A stretch of 64,000 nucleotides of DNA from Cupriavidus oxalaticus (GTDB lineage Bacteria; Pseudomonadota; Gammaproteobacteria; Burkholderiales; Burkholderiaceae): NCBI RefSeq assembly GCF_004768545.1, contig NZ_CP038634.1:806001-870000 (forward strand), given 5' to 3'. The first letter of the stretch is position 1. Each line of letters starts with the position of its first letter. Position numbers and translations under genes: made by a program. Below are positions 46,817 to 56,743 of this stretch, piece after piece. A model generated the notes under the pieces. That model did no database searches. It saw only the letters and a program-made list of their open reading frames with translations, and was not told the DNA's origin.

Positions 46817-47830
46817 CTATGCGGTCAGTGTAGGACTGGGTGCTACTGTGGCGTGCAGGTCTCCCGGCTCTTGATGGACGGGCGATCCGGCATGCGCGGC
46901 GCGCTCGTGCAGGTGGGCGGTATCCGTGCGGTCGATCATGAGACTAAGCAACTCTGGTCTGTTGTAGTGTCCCGCCGAGTCCATCAATACCTTGCGCCGG
47001 TCGATCAAAGAGAAATCAAGATCGGCGACGACCTCACCCTCACCCGAGCGGATAGGTTCGCCCAACAGCATGCCGTCCGGCGCCACGATAGTGGTCAGGC
47101 AACCGCCGGAAATCGGCTCGATGTCGCACCCCGTATCCCTAATGATTTGCGCCTGCTGGTCAGGGTCCAGCCACGCTGTTGCGTTCACGACGAAGCAGCC
47201 GGACTCAAGCGCATGCTGCCGGATATTGATTTCCATCCTTTTGGCAAACCCTTCGCCGAAGGCTGACCCCGGATACATGGCCGAATGGATCTGCTCGCCG
47301 TCGGCGATCATCGCGTAGCGCGCGAGCGGATTGTTGTGCTCAAAGCATGCGAGCTGGCCGATTCGTCCGACCTTGCTGTCGACCGCGCGAAGGCCCGATC
47401 CGTCGCCCTGCCCCCAGATCATGCGTTCGAAATAGGTGGGCGTGATCTTGCGGCGGCGCTGGATCAGGGTCCCGTCCGCGTCGAAGAGCAACTGCGTGTT
47501 GTAGATGGTGCCTCCGTCACGCTCATTTACACCAATGGACACCACCATGCCGGCTTTGCGGGCCGCCTCGGCGATCGCGTGGGTGGCCGGGGACGGCACC
47601 GTCACGGACTGCTCGAGCAACCTGAGATGCTCATTTCCGGCAAGAAGCTGAAGGCCCGTCTGGACCGCTGAAAAATACGGGTAGTACGGCACCACGGTTT
47701 CCGGAAACGTGGCGAACTGCACCCCCTTCTCACCAAGCTCCCGGATCTTCCGCACGACTTTATCCACGGTTGCCTCACGGCTGTAAAGCACGGGGCTGAT
47801 CTGGACTGCTGCTGCTTTGATGACTGTCAT
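46817..47830 (-). CDS. Nitrilase
   Basis: A 337-residue C-N hydrolase that should convert a nitrile to carboxylic acid and ammonia. The catalytic triad is E44 (FPETVVPYYP), K128 (RRRKITPTYFER) and C162 (GQLACFEHNNPLARYA). The CFEHNNPLARYAMIADGEQIH wording is that of true nitrilases rather than amidases. The start at 47830 is 12 residues before the fold; a weak AAGGAA lies upstream. A C-terminal amidase remnant lies just upstream on the same strand, and a truncated second copy lies at 43.2 kb. Confidence 0.88.
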   Translation of the reverse strand: MTVIKAAAVQISPVLYSREATVDKVVRKIRELGEKGVQFATFPETVVPYYPYFSAVQTGLQLLAGNEHLRLLEQSVTVPSPATHAIAEAARKAGMVVSIGVNERDGGTIYNTQLLFDADGTLIQRRRKITPTYFERMIWGQGDGSGLRAVDSKVGRIGQLACFEHNNPLARYAMIADGEQIHSAMYPGSAFGEGFAKRMEINIRQHALESGCFVVNATAWLDPDQQAQIIRDTGCDIEPISGGCLTTIVAPDGMLLGEPIRSGEGEVVADLDFSLIDRRKVLMDSAGHYNRPELLSLMIDRTDTAHLHERAAHAGSPVHQEPGDLHATVAPSPTLTA

Positions 47831-47943
47831 TTGAAAAATTTCCTTTGAATGGGACGCGGCATCGTAGTGCCGCATCGAAGTTGGATAGGTGTATCCAGTG
47901 CCGAGCGTCGATGTGGCTGCCTCCGGCTCACGGTGGGTCCGTC

Positions 47944-48118
47944 TCAGAACCCGCTGGGTCCGGGCAGGCGACCAAGGACTTGTTCGACTCGGCGCGACAA
48001 GGCAAGCAGCTCACGGCCAGCTGCCGCATCGAGCTCGAGCCCGAGTGGAAGGCCTTCAGAGTTCAGTGCCATCGGGATGCTGATACCCGGCGGTCCGAAG
48101 CAATTGGATGGCTTTGAC
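47944..48118 (-). pseudogene. C-terminal remnant of an amidase-signature gene
   Basis: The last ~57 codons of an amidase are readable on the minus strand: FGPPGISIPMALNSEGLPLG, LELDAAAGRELLALSRRVEQ, then VLGRLPGPSGF and stop. The PGISIP...GLPLGLEL pattern is the end of amidase-signature enzymes. Nothing upstream continues it; the AraC-type gene starts 62 bases away. It stands 114 bases upstream of the nitrilase start, on the same strand. Confidence 0.75.
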
Positions 48119-48180
48119 AGATACAGGATAGGGGCCTAGGCTTTAGCTCAAATGACCAACTTCCCTCCTTTTAGGCCAAC

Positions 48181-49140
48181 ATGAAACGCGTCGGACTCGT
48201 GGTGTTCCCCGGCTTCCAGATCCTCGACATCGTGCCGGTCTCCGTGTTCGAGCTGGCTAACGCTGCTGCACCCAGGGCGGCTTATGACATCCATGTCGTC
48301 TCCGAATCTGGCGGTGCGGTGAAGAGCTCGATGGGCACGGCCGTCCAGACCGTTGCGCTGGATCCGAACATCTATGACACAATCATCATGGCCGGCGCGA
48401 CCACGCCTCAGCCGTCATCGCCCAGGCTCCGAAAGCTGCTCGCGCGTGCTCTCGAGCCCACCCGGCGCATGGCCGGCATTTGCACCGGCGCCTTCGTCCT
48501 GGCCGAGGCCGGCATCCTGGAGGGCCGGCGGGTGACAACGCATTGGGCACATGCGCGTGAGCTTCAGCGGCGCTATCCGTCGATCCGGGTCGAAGAGGAT
48601 CGGATCTTCATACGCGACGGCACCATCTGGACCTCGGCCGGCATGACCGCCTGCATCGACCTCGCGCTGGCGCTGGTGGAGGGCGACCTGGGCAGCGACG
48701 TGTCGAGAGCAGTCGCAAGACAGCTGGTCGTACACCATCGGCGCTCGGGTGGGCAGTCGCAGTTCTCGACACTGTCGGAGCTGGAATCCAGGTCCGATCG
48801 CATCCAGGCGGCACTGACCTACGCCAAGAACCACCTGCGCGAAGACCTGTCGGTGGAGCGGCTCGCCCATGCCGTCCACATGAGCCCACGCCACTTCAGC
48901 CGAGAGTTCCGCTTGAACACCGGTCAACCTCCTGCGCGCGCCGTCGAGCGGCTGCGCGCGGAAACGGCTCGCATTCTTGTCGAGGCGGATCGGCTCACCA
49001 TCGAGCGCATCGCGAGTGAAACCGGCTTCTCCGATCCGGAGCGAATGAGGCGGGCGTTCCTGCGCGTCTTCGGCCAACCGCCTCAGGCGTTGAAGCGGGC
49101 GGCCCGCTCGCGGCTTGCAGCGGATTCGGCTCAGCTCTAG
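48181..49140 (+). CDS. AraC-family regulator with DJ-1/PfpI-type amidotransferase domain (FtrA/GlxA-like)
   Basis: A 319-residue protein. Residues 1-170 form a DJ-1/PfpI-like domain with the elbow AGICTGAFVLAEAGILEGRRVTTHW. The C-terminal ~100 residues are an AraC helix-turn-helix pair (LSVERLAHAVHMSPRHFSREF and TIERIASETGFSDPERMRRAF). Members sense small metabolites, for example arginine, carnitine or nicotinate derivatives. It is divergent from the nitrilase, which it may control. The stop is followed by tandem stop repeats. Confidence 0.88.
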   Translation: MKRVGLVVFPGFQILDIVPVSVFELANAAAPRAAYDIHVVSESGGAVKSSMGTAVQTVALDPNIYDTIIMAGATTPQPSSPRLRKLLARALEPTRRMAGICTGAFVLAEAGILEGRRVTTHWAHARELQRRYPSIRVEEDRIFIRDGTIWTSAGMTACIDLALALVEGDLGSDVSRAVARQLVVHHRRSGGQSQFSTLSELESRSDRIQAALTYAKNHLREDLSVERLAHAVHMSPRHFSREFRLNTGQPPARAVERLRAETARILVEADRLTIERIASETGFSDPERMRRAFLRVFGQPPQALKRAARSRLAADSAQL

Positions 49141-49161
49141 TGCTAGTGCTAGTGCTAGTGC
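49138..49161 (+). repeat. Four tandem TAGTGC units beginning at a stop codon
   Basis: The AraC-type gene ends in TAG, which is the first base triplet of (TAGTGC)x4. In frame this gives four stop codons separated by Cys codons. It is a slippage-type microsatellite. Confidence 0.9.
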
Positions 49162-49222
49162 GCTTTCGCGCCCTCAGGCACGGTGAACGCCAGTGTCACT
49201 ATCTGTCCGGGGAACACGCTGC

Positions 49223-49315
49223 TTAAAGAATCTCGAACAGCACGTTGACGTTGCCGCGAAGGGAGCGCGAGTATGGGCAGGTCTGGTGAGCGGTTTCCAC
49301 CAACTGCCTTTTCAC
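49223..49315 (-). pseudogene. C-terminal remnant of an OsmC/Ohr-type peroxidase gene
   Basis: On the minus strand the reading gives VKRQLVETAHQTCPYSRSLR then GNVNVLFEIL and stop. LVxxAHxxCPYSxxxRGN is the resolving-cysteine motif of Ohr/OsmC proteins. The first ~110 residues, including the peroxidatic cysteine, are missing, so it is not functional. Confidence 0.75.
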
Positions 49316-49351
49316 AGAGCCCAAATGAGAACGCGCGGGAGATTCACAAAT

Positions 49352-50809
49352 CTACAAATCCCCGCCAACCCTCGTATCGGTGCGCTTGCCGGTCTGGTCG
49401 TGCCAGCCGCCGCCCAGGGCCTTGTACAGGTTGACTTCACTGGAGAGTTGTTCGAGCCGGGCTTCGATCAGCAATTGTTGCGCGTTGTAAAGCGAGCGCT
49501 GCGCGTCCAGCACGGCAAGGTAACTGTCGACACCCGTGCGGTAGCGCCGGTCGGCCAGGCCATAGGCGTCCTGGGCAGCTTCCACGAAGCGGACCTGGGC
49601 CTGGAGCTGGCTGGTGTAGGTGCCCCGCGCCGCCAGCCCGTCGGCCACCTCGCGGAAGGCGGTCTGCACCGTTCGCTCGTACTGGGCGACGTTGACGTCC
49701 TTCTGGATGGTGGCGTAGTCCAGACTGGCCCGCAGGCTGCCGGCGGTAAACAGCGGCAGATTGATGCGCGGCTGGAACAACCACGTGCCGGAGCCGGCCC
49801 CGAACAGGCCGGAAAGCTGGCTGCTGGCGGTGCCCGCCGATGCGGTCAGGCTGATGCTGGGGAAGAACGCCGCCCGCGCGGCGCCGATATCGGCGTTGGC
49901 GGAGCGCAGCCGGTGCTCGGCCGCGAGCACGTCCGGACGGTTTTGCAGCAGGTCTGAGGGCAGCCCGGCCGGCACATCGGCGAACAGCTTCTGCTCCAGC
50001 GGCAGGCCTTCCGGCAGGTCCGCTGGCAGGTTCGTGCCGAGCAGCAGCACCAGCGCATTCTCATCCTGGGCAACCAGCCGGGTGTAACGCGCAAGGCTCG
50101 CACGGGCGGTTTCCACGGCGGTCTGCGCCTGGCGCAGGTCCAGCCGGGAAGCGATCCCTTCCTCGTAACTGCGCCGGGTCAGGCCATAGCTGCGCTCATA
50201 GTTGGCCAGGGTTTCCCGGGTCAGCCGCAGCAGGGTTTCATCGGCGCGCTGGGTCAGGTAGGCGCTGGCAACGCCCGCCACCAGCGAGATCTGCGCACTG
50301 CGGCGTACCTCTTCGCTGGCGAAATACTGTTCGAGCGCGGCTTCGCTGAGGCTGCGCAGGCGGCCGAACAGGTCGATCTCCCACGCCGTGGTGCCCAGCG
50401 ACACGCCGTACTGGCTGCTGATCAGGCGCTGTCCGGTGGCGGACAGGTCGGCGGGAATGCGCTGGCGCGTGCCCTGTGCGGCCGCGCCGATGGCGGGAAA
50501 CAGGTCGGCGCGCTGGATGCGGTACTGTGCCCCGAACGCCTCCACGTTAAGGACGGCCACGCGCAGGTCACGGTTGTTCTCCAGCGCCAGTTCGATGAGA
50601 CGGCGCAGGCGCGCATCGGCGAAGAATTCGCGCCAGCCCAGCTCGACCGCGGGCACCTGGCCGGCTTCGGCGGCGGCATCGGCGGGCAGGTAGGCCGGGC
50701 CCTGCGGGTACGCTGCCGCCACCGGCGAGGCCGGGCGCTCATACGTGGGAATCAGGCTGCAGCCGGCCAGCATGGCCATGGCGGCAGCGCAAGACAAGGT
50801 CTTCTTCAT
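49352..50809 (-). CDS. RND efflux outer-membrane lipoprotein (OprM/TtgC type)
   Basis: A 485-residue OMF protein. The lipobox LAGC puts the acylated cysteine at residue 17 ([16 protein letters not shown]). The body carries the two TolC-like repeats typical of NodT-family factors: [24 protein letters not shown], and later [34 protein letters not shown]. It forms the outer-membrane exit duct. The start overlaps the RND gene stop (ATGA); it is the last gene of the operon. Confidence 0.92.
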   Translation of the reverse strand: MKKTLSCAAAMAMLAGCSLIPTYERPASPVAAAYPQGPAYLPADAAAEAGQVPAVELGWREFFADARLRRLIELALENNRDLRVAVLNVEAFGAQYRIQRADLFPAIGAAAQGTRQRIPADLSATGQRLISSQYGVSLGTTAWEIDLFGRLRSLSEAALEQYFASEEVRRSAQISLVAGVASAYLTQRADETLLRLTRETLANYERSYGLTRRSYEEGIASRLDLRQAQTAVETARASLARYTRLVAQDENALVLLLGTNLPADLPEGLPLEQKLFADVPAGLPSDLLQNRPDVLAAEHRLRSANADIGAARAAFFPSISLTASAGTASSQLSGLFGAGSGTWLFQPRINLPLFTAGSLRASLDYATIQKDVNVAQYERTVQTAFREVADGLAARGTYTSQLQAQVRFVEAAQDAYGLADRRYRTGVDSYLAVLDAQRSLYNAQQLLIEARLEQLSSEVNLYKALGGGWHDQTGKRTDTRVGGDL

Positions 50810-53800
50810 TCGAGCGCGCCTTTTTCCACGGAGGCGCCATGCGGCTGCGGCCTGCGCTTGCGTCCGAACATGGAGGTGACAGCAACAAAGAACAGCGGCA
50901 CCCAGAAGATCGCCAGCACCGTGGCAGTGATCATGCCGCCGATCACGCCGGTGCCGATGGCGTGCTGGCTGCCGGCACCGGCCCCGGTCGACACGGCCAG
51001 CGGGAACACGCCGAGCATGAAGGCCAGCGAAGTCATCACGATGGGGCGCAGGCGCAAGCGGCACGCCTCCACGGCGGCCTCGACCAGCCCCTTGCCCTGC
51101 TCGTACTCGCTCTTGGCGAATTCCACGATCAGGATGGCGTTCTTGGCTGAAAGGCCGATGGTGGTCAGCAGGCCCACCTGGAAGAAAACGTCATTCGACA
51201 AGCCGCGCCCCAGCGTGGCAAGCAGTGCGCCGATCACGCCGAGCGGCACCACCAGCATCACCGAGAACGGGATCGACCAGCTTTCGTACAGCGCAGCCAG
51301 GCACAGGAACACCACCAGCAGCGAGAGCGCATAGAGCGCCGGAGCCTGCGAGCCCGACAGCCGTTCCTCGTAGGACAGGCCAGTCCAGGCATAACCCACG
51401 CCTGGCGGCATCTGCTTCATGATCTCCTCGATCGCGCTCATGGCCTCGCCGGAACTGCGCCCCGGCGCAGGCTCGCCGAGCACTTCCACCGCGGCCACGC
51501 CGTTGTAGCGCTGCAGCTTGGGCGAGCCATAGCCCCACTTGCCGTCGGCAAAGGCTGAGAACGGCACCATTTCGCCCTTGTCATTGCGTACAAACCATTT
51601 GTCGATATCGTTCGGGTTCATGCGGGAATCCGGGCGGCCCTGCACGTAGACGCGCTTGACCCGGCCGCGGTCGATAAAATCGTTGACGTAGCTGGAACCC
51701 CAGGCGATCGACACCGTGCTGTTGATGTCAGCCAGCGAAACGCCGAACGCGCGCGCCTTCTCGTCGTCGATCACCAACTGGTACTGCGGCTGGTCATTCA
51801 GGCCATTGGGACGCACGCGCTGCAGCACCGGGCTTTGCGCGGCCAGCGCCAGGAACTTGTCACGCGCGTTCATCAGCGCCACGTGGCCAATGCCGGCCTG
51901 GTCCTGCAGGTAGAGGTCAAAACCGGTGGCATTGCCCAGCTCCTGCACCGCGGGCGGGGCGAACGCGAACGACATCGAATCGCGAAAACTCATGAACTTG
52001 CGCTGTGCGCGCGCGGCCAGGTCGAATACGCTGGTGCTGTCCCCGCTGCGCTGCGCCCATGGCTTGAGCAGAATGAATGCCAGGCCCGAGTTCTGGCCGC
52101 GGCCGGCAAAGTTGAAGCCGTTGACGGTAAACAGCGATGCCACCACGCCGCCCTCTTCCTTGAGCAGGTACTCGCGCATCTGGTCGAGCACCTTCTGCGT
52201 GCGCTCGGCGGTGGCGCCGGCAGGCGTCTGCACCTGGGCGTACAGCACGCCCTGGTCTTCTTCGGGCAGGAATGAAGTGGGGATGCGCGTGAACAGGAAG
52301 CCCATCACCACCAGGATGGCCACGTAGATCAGCAGGAACGGCAGGCGGCGCTTCAGGATGCCCGACACGCTGCGTTCGTAGCGCTGGGTGGTCGCGCTGA
52401 ACCTGCGGTTGAACCAGCCAAAGAAGCCGCCCTTGTTCTCGCCATGATCGCCCTTTTCGATGGGCTGGAGCATGGTGGCGCACAGGGCCGGCGTCAGGAT
52501 CAGCGCGACCAGCACCGACAGCACCATGGACGAGACAATGGTGATGGAGAACTGCCGGTAGATCACGCCGGTCGAACCGCCGAAGAACGCCATCGGCAGG
52601 AACACCGCCGAGAGCACCATGGCAATGCCCACCAGCGCGCCCTGGATCTGGCCCATCGAGCGCCGCGCGGCCTCCCTGGGCGGCAGGCCTTCCTCGGCCA
52701 TCACGCGTTCGACGTTCTCGACCACGACGATGGCGTCATCCACCAGCAGCCCGATGGCCAGCACCATGCCGAACATGGTCAGCGTGTTGATGGTGTAGCC
52801 GAACGCCGCCAGCACGCCAAAGGTGCCCAGCAGCACCACCGGCACGGCGATGGTGGGAATCAGCGTGGCGCGCACGTTCTGCAGGAACAGGTACATCACC
52901 AGGAACACCAGCACGATGGCTTCCATCAGCGTCTTCACCACTTCCTGGATGGAGCCTGCGATTACCGGCGAGGTGTCATACGGAAAGACCACCTTCATCC
53001 CGGGCGGGAAGAACGGCTCCAGGCCATCCAGCGTCGTGCGGATGGCGCGCACGGTTTCCAGCGCGTTGGCCCCCGCGGCCAGCCGCACGGCAATGCCCGA
53101 GGCCGCCTGGCCGTTGTATTGGGCGTTGATGTTGTAGTCCTGCCCGCCCAGGCCCACCTCGGCCACGTCCTTCAGGCGTACCTGGGAGCCGTCCGGATTG
53201 ACCTTGAGCAGGATGTTGCCGAACTGCTCGCTGGTCTGCAGCCGGGTCTTGCCGATCACGCTTGCGTTGAGCTGCTGGCCCCGCACCGCCGGCAGGCCGC
53301 CCAGCTGGCCCGAGGCCACCTGAACGTTCTGCGCCCTGATCGCGTTGCTCACGTCCAGCGGCGTGAGCTGGAAGCTATTGAGCCGGGCCGGGTCAATCCA
53401 TACCCGCATGGCATACTGCGCGCCGAACACCTGGAAGTCGCCCACGCCGTAGGTGCGCGACAGCGGGTCCTGAAGGCTCGAGACAATGTAGTTCGACAGG
53501 TCTTCGCGCGTCACCTTGGGATCAGTGGAAATCAGGCCCACGATGACCAGGAAGTTGCGCACCGACTTGGTCACGCGGATGCCTTGCTGCTGCACTTCCT
53601 GCGGCAGCAGAGGCTGCGCCAGCGCCAGCTTGTTCTGCACCTGCACCTGGGCAATATCCGGATTGGTGCCCTGCTCGAAGGTCACCGTGATCGTCATGTT
53701 GCCGTCGGCGTTGCTTTCGGAGGAGATATAGCGCAGGCGGTCCAGGCCGTTGAGCTGTTGCTCGATCACCTGCACCACGGTGTCCTGCACCGTCTCGGCG

Positions 53801-53958
53801 GAGGCGCCGGGGTAGTTGACCGAGATGGCGATGGTGGGCGGCGCGATGGCCGGATACTGGCTGATGGGCAGCGCACGGATCGACAGCACGCCGGCCAGCA
53901 TGATGACCAGCGCGATCACCCACGCAAAGATGGGCCGGTCGATAAAGAAGTTGGACAT
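50806..53958 (-). CDS. RND multidrug efflux transporter (HAE1 family, AcrB/MexB-like)
   Basis: A 1050-residue inner-membrane pump with 12 helices and two large periplasmic loops. The proton-relay DD pair is in [17 protein letters not shown], and [29 protein letters not shown] follows. The C-terminal half has [21 protein letters not shown]. Length and wording match MexB/TtgB/AcrB hydrophobic-drug pumps. GGGAG precedes ATG at 53958. It is the middle gene of the three-gene efflux operon. Confidence 0.95.
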   Translation of the reverse strand: MSNFFIDRPIFAWVIALVIMLAGVLSIRALPISQYPAIAPPTIAISVNYPGASAETVQDTVVQVIEQQLNGLDRLRYISSESNADGNMTITVTFEQGTNPDIAQVQVQNKLALAQPLLPQEVQQQGIRVTKSVRNFLVIVGLISTDPKVTREDLSNYIVSSLQDPLSRTYGVGDFQVFGAQYAMRVWIDPARLNSFQLTPLDVSNAIRAQNVQVASGQLGGLPAVRGQQLNASVIGKTRLQTSEQFGNILLKVNPDGSQVRLKDVAEVGLGGQDYNINAQYNGQAASGIAVRLAAGANALETVRAIRTTLDGLEPFFPPGMKVVFPYDTSPVIAGSIQEVVKTLMEAIVLVFLVMYLFLQNVRATLIPTIAVPVVLLGTFGVLAAFGYTINTLTMFGMVLAIGLLVDDAIVVVENVERVMAEEGLPPREAARRSMGQIQGALVGIAMVLSAVFLPMAFFGGSTGVIYRQFSITIVSSMVLSVLVALILTPALCATMLQPIEKGDHGENKGGFFGWFNRRFSATTQRYERSVSGILKRRLPFLLIYVAILVVMGFLFTRIPTSFLPEEDQGVLYAQVQTPAGATAERTQKVLDQMREYLLKEEGGVVASLFTVNGFNFAGRGQNSGLAFILLKPWAQRSGDSTSVFDLAARAQRKFMSFRDSMSFAFAPPAVQELGNATGFDLYLQDQAGIGHVALMNARDKFLALAAQSPVLQRVRPNGLNDQPQYQLVIDDEKARAFGVSLADINSTVSIAWGSSYVNDFIDRGRVKRVYVQGRPDSRMNPNDIDKWFVRNDKGEMVPFSAFADGKWGYGSPKLQRYNGVAAVEVLGEPAPGRSSGEAMSAIEEIMKQMPPGVGYAWTGLSYEERLSGSQAPALYALSLLVVFLCLAALYESWSIPFSVMLVVPLGVIGALLATLGRGLSNDVFFQVGLLTTIGLSAKNAILIVEFAKSEYEQGKGLVEAAVEACRLRLRPIVMTSLAFMLGVFPLAVSTGAGAGSQHAIGTGVIGGMITATVLAIFWVPLFFVAVTSMFGRKRRPQPHGASVEKGALE

Positions 53959-53985
53959 GGCTACTCCCTCGCCCGGGCGGTGCGC

Positions 53986-55146
53986 TCAGCGCTTGGCTGC
54001 GGATGGGGCCGATGGTGCGGATGCACCCGCCACCGGCGCACCCGCCCCGCTCCCGGCCTGGGCTACGCGCACTTTTGCCCCGGGCCGCACGAACTGCAGG
54101 CCCTCCACGATGACGCGGTCGCCGGCACCGAGGCCGTCGGACACCAGCCACTTGTCGCCAACGGCGCGCTCGGTGCGGATCTGGCGCAGTTCCACCTCGT
54201 CCCTGGCATTGACCACCAGCGCCGTCGCCTGGCCCTTGAGATCGCGCGTCACGCCCTGCTGCGGCACGAGCAGCGCATCGGTCTTGACGCCTTCACTCAG
54301 GCGGGCATGGACAAACATGCCCGGCAGCAGCTCATGGCGCGGGTTGGGAAACACCGCGCGCAGCGTCACCGAGCCGGTGCCCTGGTCCACGGCCACTTCA
54401 GAGAACTCCAGGCGGCCGGTTTCGGGATAGCGGGTACCGTCTTCGAGCACCAGGCTGACCTGGGCCGCGTTGGTGCCGGCACTCTGCAGCGCACCATTGG
54501 CCAGTTCGCGCCGCAGCCGCAGCAGCGACGAAGAGGCCTGGGTCACGTCGACGTAGATCGGGTCGAGCTGCTGCACCACTGACAGCGCGGTAGCCTGGCC
54601 GTTGGTCACCAACGCACCCTCGGTCACATTCGAGCGTCCGATGCGGCCGGAGATCGGCGCCAGCACCCTGGTATAGCGCAGGTTGATTTCTGCGCGGTCC
54701 ACCGCTGCCTGCGCCTGCAGCCAGGCAGCCCTGGCCTCGTCATACTGCTGCTTGCTGACCGCCTCGTCACCGACCAGGCGCCCGTAGCGCTCCGCCAGCA
54801 GGCGGGCGGATTCCAGCGTCGCCCTCGCGCTCTTGTAGGTGGCCTCGTAGGTAGATGCGTCGATCTGGTAGAGCTGCTGGCCCTGCGTGACGTCGCTGCC
54901 TTCCTTGAACAGGCGGCGCAAGATGATGCCATCCACTTGCGGCCTGACCTCGGCAATGCGGAACGCCGTGGTGCGCCCCGGCAGCTGGGTATCCAGCGTC
55001 AGTTGCTCGGTCTTGAGCGTGACCACGCTCACTTGCGGTGGCGGCGGGCCCGCGGCCTCCTTCTTGTTGCCGCATCCGGCAAGCATTGATATGGCGATGG
55101 CCAGTGTGACCGGAACCCGGGCGCTGCAGCCGCGTGATCGTTGCAT
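53986..55146 (-). CDS. RND efflux membrane-fusion lipoprotein (MexA/TtgA/AcrA-like)
   Basis: A 386-residue periplasmic adaptor. The lipobox MLAGC puts the acylated cysteine at ~25. A barrel-sandwich segment (VRPQVDGIILRRLFKEGSDVTQGQQLYQIDASTYEA), a helical hairpin and YTRVLAPISGRIGRSNVTEGALV follow. The Ala/Pro/Ser tail is disordered. It begins the efflux operon, 27 bases before the pump gene. No repressor gene is divergent from it, unlike most mexR/ttgR-type systems. Confidence 0.93.
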   Translation of the reverse strand: MQRSRGCSARVPVTLAIAISMLAGCGNKKEAAGPPPPQVSVVTLKTEQLTLDTQLPGRTTAFRIAEVRPQVDGIILRRLFKEGSDVTQGQQLYQIDASTYEATYKSARATLESARLLAERYGRLVGDEAVSKQQYDEARAAWLQAQAAVDRAEINLRYTRVLAPISGRIGRSNVTEGALVTNGQATALSVVQQLDPIYVDVTQASSSLLRLRRELANGALQSAGTNAAQVSLVLEDGTRYPETGRLEFSEVAVDQGTGSVTLRAVFPNPRHELLPGMFVHARLSEGVKTDALLVPQQGVTRDLKGQATALVVNARDEVELRQIRTERAVGDKWLVSDGLGAGDRVIVEGLQFVRPGAKVRVAQAGSGAGAPVAGASAPSAPSAAKR

Positions 55147-55306
55147 TGCGATGTCCCGCTAGGAATGAAGCCGAGTCTGTCGCTGGCGAACCGGTTAGCC
55201 GGCGAAGAGTTCCAGGTGACGCAAACGCCATGCCCGCAATTGGTCCAGCGGCAGCGTCGGTTGCTGGCGTAGCCAACGAAGTCTAGCGCGACTCGAAGAA
55301 TTGGTT

Positions 55307-55323
55307 CGGCCGATTATCGGCCG
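55307..55323. promoter_or_regulatory. 17-bp perfect palindrome upstream of the efflux operon
   Basis: CGGCCGAT-T-ATCGGCCG lies 160 bases upstream of the membrane-fusion gene start. It could be a repressor site for the operon, or a hairpin ending the truncated DsbA-like gene. Both are inferences. Confidence 0.5.
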
Positions 55324-55332
55324 CTCGTATTT

Positions 55333-55626
55333 TCAATCACTTACGCGGTGGCCTGACAGATGATGGGCCTGGTCGTAACGGGACCGATCCCGCAAACGGC
55401 CAAGCCCTTTGAACTGGGACATTTGTGAGAGCCCCTTACCGCAGAAATCCTCCGGCAACGGGGGCGCAGCAGGCGGCCGGAGCATCAAGGCACGCGCGGT
55501 GAGCTCAACTGGCATGACCTGTGCCAGACGCTGAACGCGTAGTGTCGTCAAATAGCAGAAGGGGCAAAGAAAATCGGTCCAGATATCGATTTTCAACGGA
55601 CGCTGGCCCTTGGAAATGGCATTCAT
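55333..55626 (-). pseudogene. Truncated DsbA/FrnE-like thioredoxin-fold gene
   Basis: The first ~70 residues are a DsbA-family start (LKIDIWTDFLCPFCYLTTLRV, with a CPFC active site, then VELTARALMLRPPA). The reading then leaves the family and stops after 97 residues, where ~200-230 are expected. AAGGGAA precedes ATG at 55626, so a short peptide could still be made. The helical insertion domain is missing. Confidence 0.7.
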
Positions 55627-55692
55627 GATGTTCCCTTTGTCGTGGGCGACGTTAAGCGCGATAGAACCGGAGCTCACGGAGAATTGCTCGCT

Positions 55693-55716
55693 TCAGTCAC
55701 GGAACATGTGCGTGGC
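55693..55716 (-). pseudogene. Eight-codon tail of an AhpD-like gene
   Basis: ATHMFRD and stop are readable here, matching the ATHLFRD end of the intact AhpD-like protein at 56426, including the flanking bases. It is a leftover of a second copy, in the gap between the DsbA-like remnant and the DUF417 gene. Confidence 0.55.
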
Positions 55717-55726
55717 ATGTATTACG

Positions 55727-56218
55727 TCAGGATTGCTCCGCCTGCCAACGTGCCAGCGCCGTGCGCAGCAGGGAAGCCGACGCTGCCAGCAGCACGAGGT
55801 CCTTCAGCAGGAACTGGCCGATCGGCGCGGAGATCGCCGGAAACCCGCCGGCAGTCGGCTCGGCAACGCCGGGGGTGGTGACAAAGAACGTCAGCGTGAT
55901 GGCGTACGTCGCGCATGACATGGCTGCACCCAGTACCGCCACCCTGTGATGGAATGCGCCGACGGCCAGTGTCACCGCGGTGGACAGTTCCATCACGCCA
56001 ATGACAGCGCTGGCGCCACGTACACCGAATGCGTCGATAAGCCAGGCCATGAAGGGGCTATTCGCGATGAACGGCGCAATGCCCTGCGCTTCATAGCCGG
56101 TGAACTTCATCCCGCCGAACCAGAGAAAGACGACAACCAGCGACCAGCGCAGCAACGCCTCGTGGTTGTTGGTGGCTTCGCTGGTGCGCGTTGTGGCGAC
56201 GGATGTGATGGGTTGCAT
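55727..56218 (-). CDS. DUF417 (RclC/YkgB-like) membrane protein
   Basis: A 163-residue inner-membrane protein with four helices and the family core LVVVFLWFGGMKFTGYEAQGIAPFIANSPFM, then GVMELSTAVTLAVGA. The family includes RclC of the reactive-chlorine response. GAGGAG five bases before ATG is an excellent ribosome site. It stands upstream of the AhpD tail/DsbA remnants and downstream of the AhpD-like gene, an oxidative-stress grouping. Confidence 0.87.
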   Translation of the reverse strand: MQPITSVATTRTSEATNNHEALLRWSLVVVFLWFGGMKFTGYEAQGIAPFIANSPFMAWLIDAFGVRGASAVIGVMELSTAVTLAVGAFHHRVAVLGAAMSCATYAITLTFFVTTPGVAEPTAGGFPAISAPIGQFLLKDLVLLAASASLLRTALARWQAEQS

Positions 56219-56400
56219 ATTTACTCCTCAACGGATAGGTGGTGTGGTGGAGGAGCACGCCCCGGTGGCGCAGACCTCCTTTCCTGTCATTGCGAGGACG
56301 CGCATGCGCGCGTTCCGGCGGCCGGCTCCAGCTGTGCCGGAGCCTGCGATTCAAAAAAACCTTTGTCCCAGGGACGTATCAGGCGCGTCCCTTACGTGGA

Positions 56401-56436
56401 TTCAGTCGTGGGTTTAGTCGTGGGTTCAGTCGCGGA
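56401..56436 (-). repeat. Three near-identical 12-bp units at the AhpD-like gene end
   Basis: TTCAGTCGTGGG, TTTAGTCGTGGG and TTCAGTCGCGGA stand in tandem. On the minus strand each contains the final Asp codon plus a stop (TGA, TAA, TGA), so the coding end has been triplicated. Confidence 0.8.
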
Positions 56437-56743
56437 ACAGGTGCGTGGCATGCGTGACTGCACCGCCCGCCCGGATTGCAGCGGCCACGAGCGCGGCTTC
56501 CGCAAGTTGCGCATTGGTAGCGCCGGCATCGTGGGCGGCCTTGGTATGCAGGGCGATGCAATACGGGCACTGCGTCGTCAGCGCCACGGCCACCGCAATA
56601 ATCTGTTTCTGCTGCACCGAAAGCGCGCCATCTGCAAAAGCTGCATGGTCAAATGCACGGAAGCTCTTCATCGCTTCAGGAGCGTTTTCGTCCAGCTTCT
56701 TCAAACGGGCAAGATCCTTCATATCGAACATCGAAAACTCCAT
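56426..56743 (-). CDS. AhpD-like carboxymuconolactone-decarboxylase-family protein
   Basis: A 105-residue protein with the alkylhydroperoxidase pattern: E in DGALSVQQKQIIAVAVAL region, then CPYC at ~60 followed by IALHTKAAHDAGAT. The CxxC and downstream histidine are those of AhpD-type peroxidases. The ATG at 56743 has no strong ribosome site; MFDMKDL a few codons later is an alternative. It lies 207 bases upstream of the DUF417 start on the same strand. Confidence 0.87.
   Translation of the reverse strand: MEFSMFDMKDLARLKKLDENAPEAMKSFRAFDHAAFADGALSVQQKQIIAVAVALTTQCPYCIALHTKAAHDAGATNAQLAEAALVAAAIRAGGAVTHATHLFRD

Noticed and set aside
49138..49161. (TAGTGC)x4 as an attachment site
   Set aside because: It is a simple microsatellite; there is no tRNA or integrase gene nearby.
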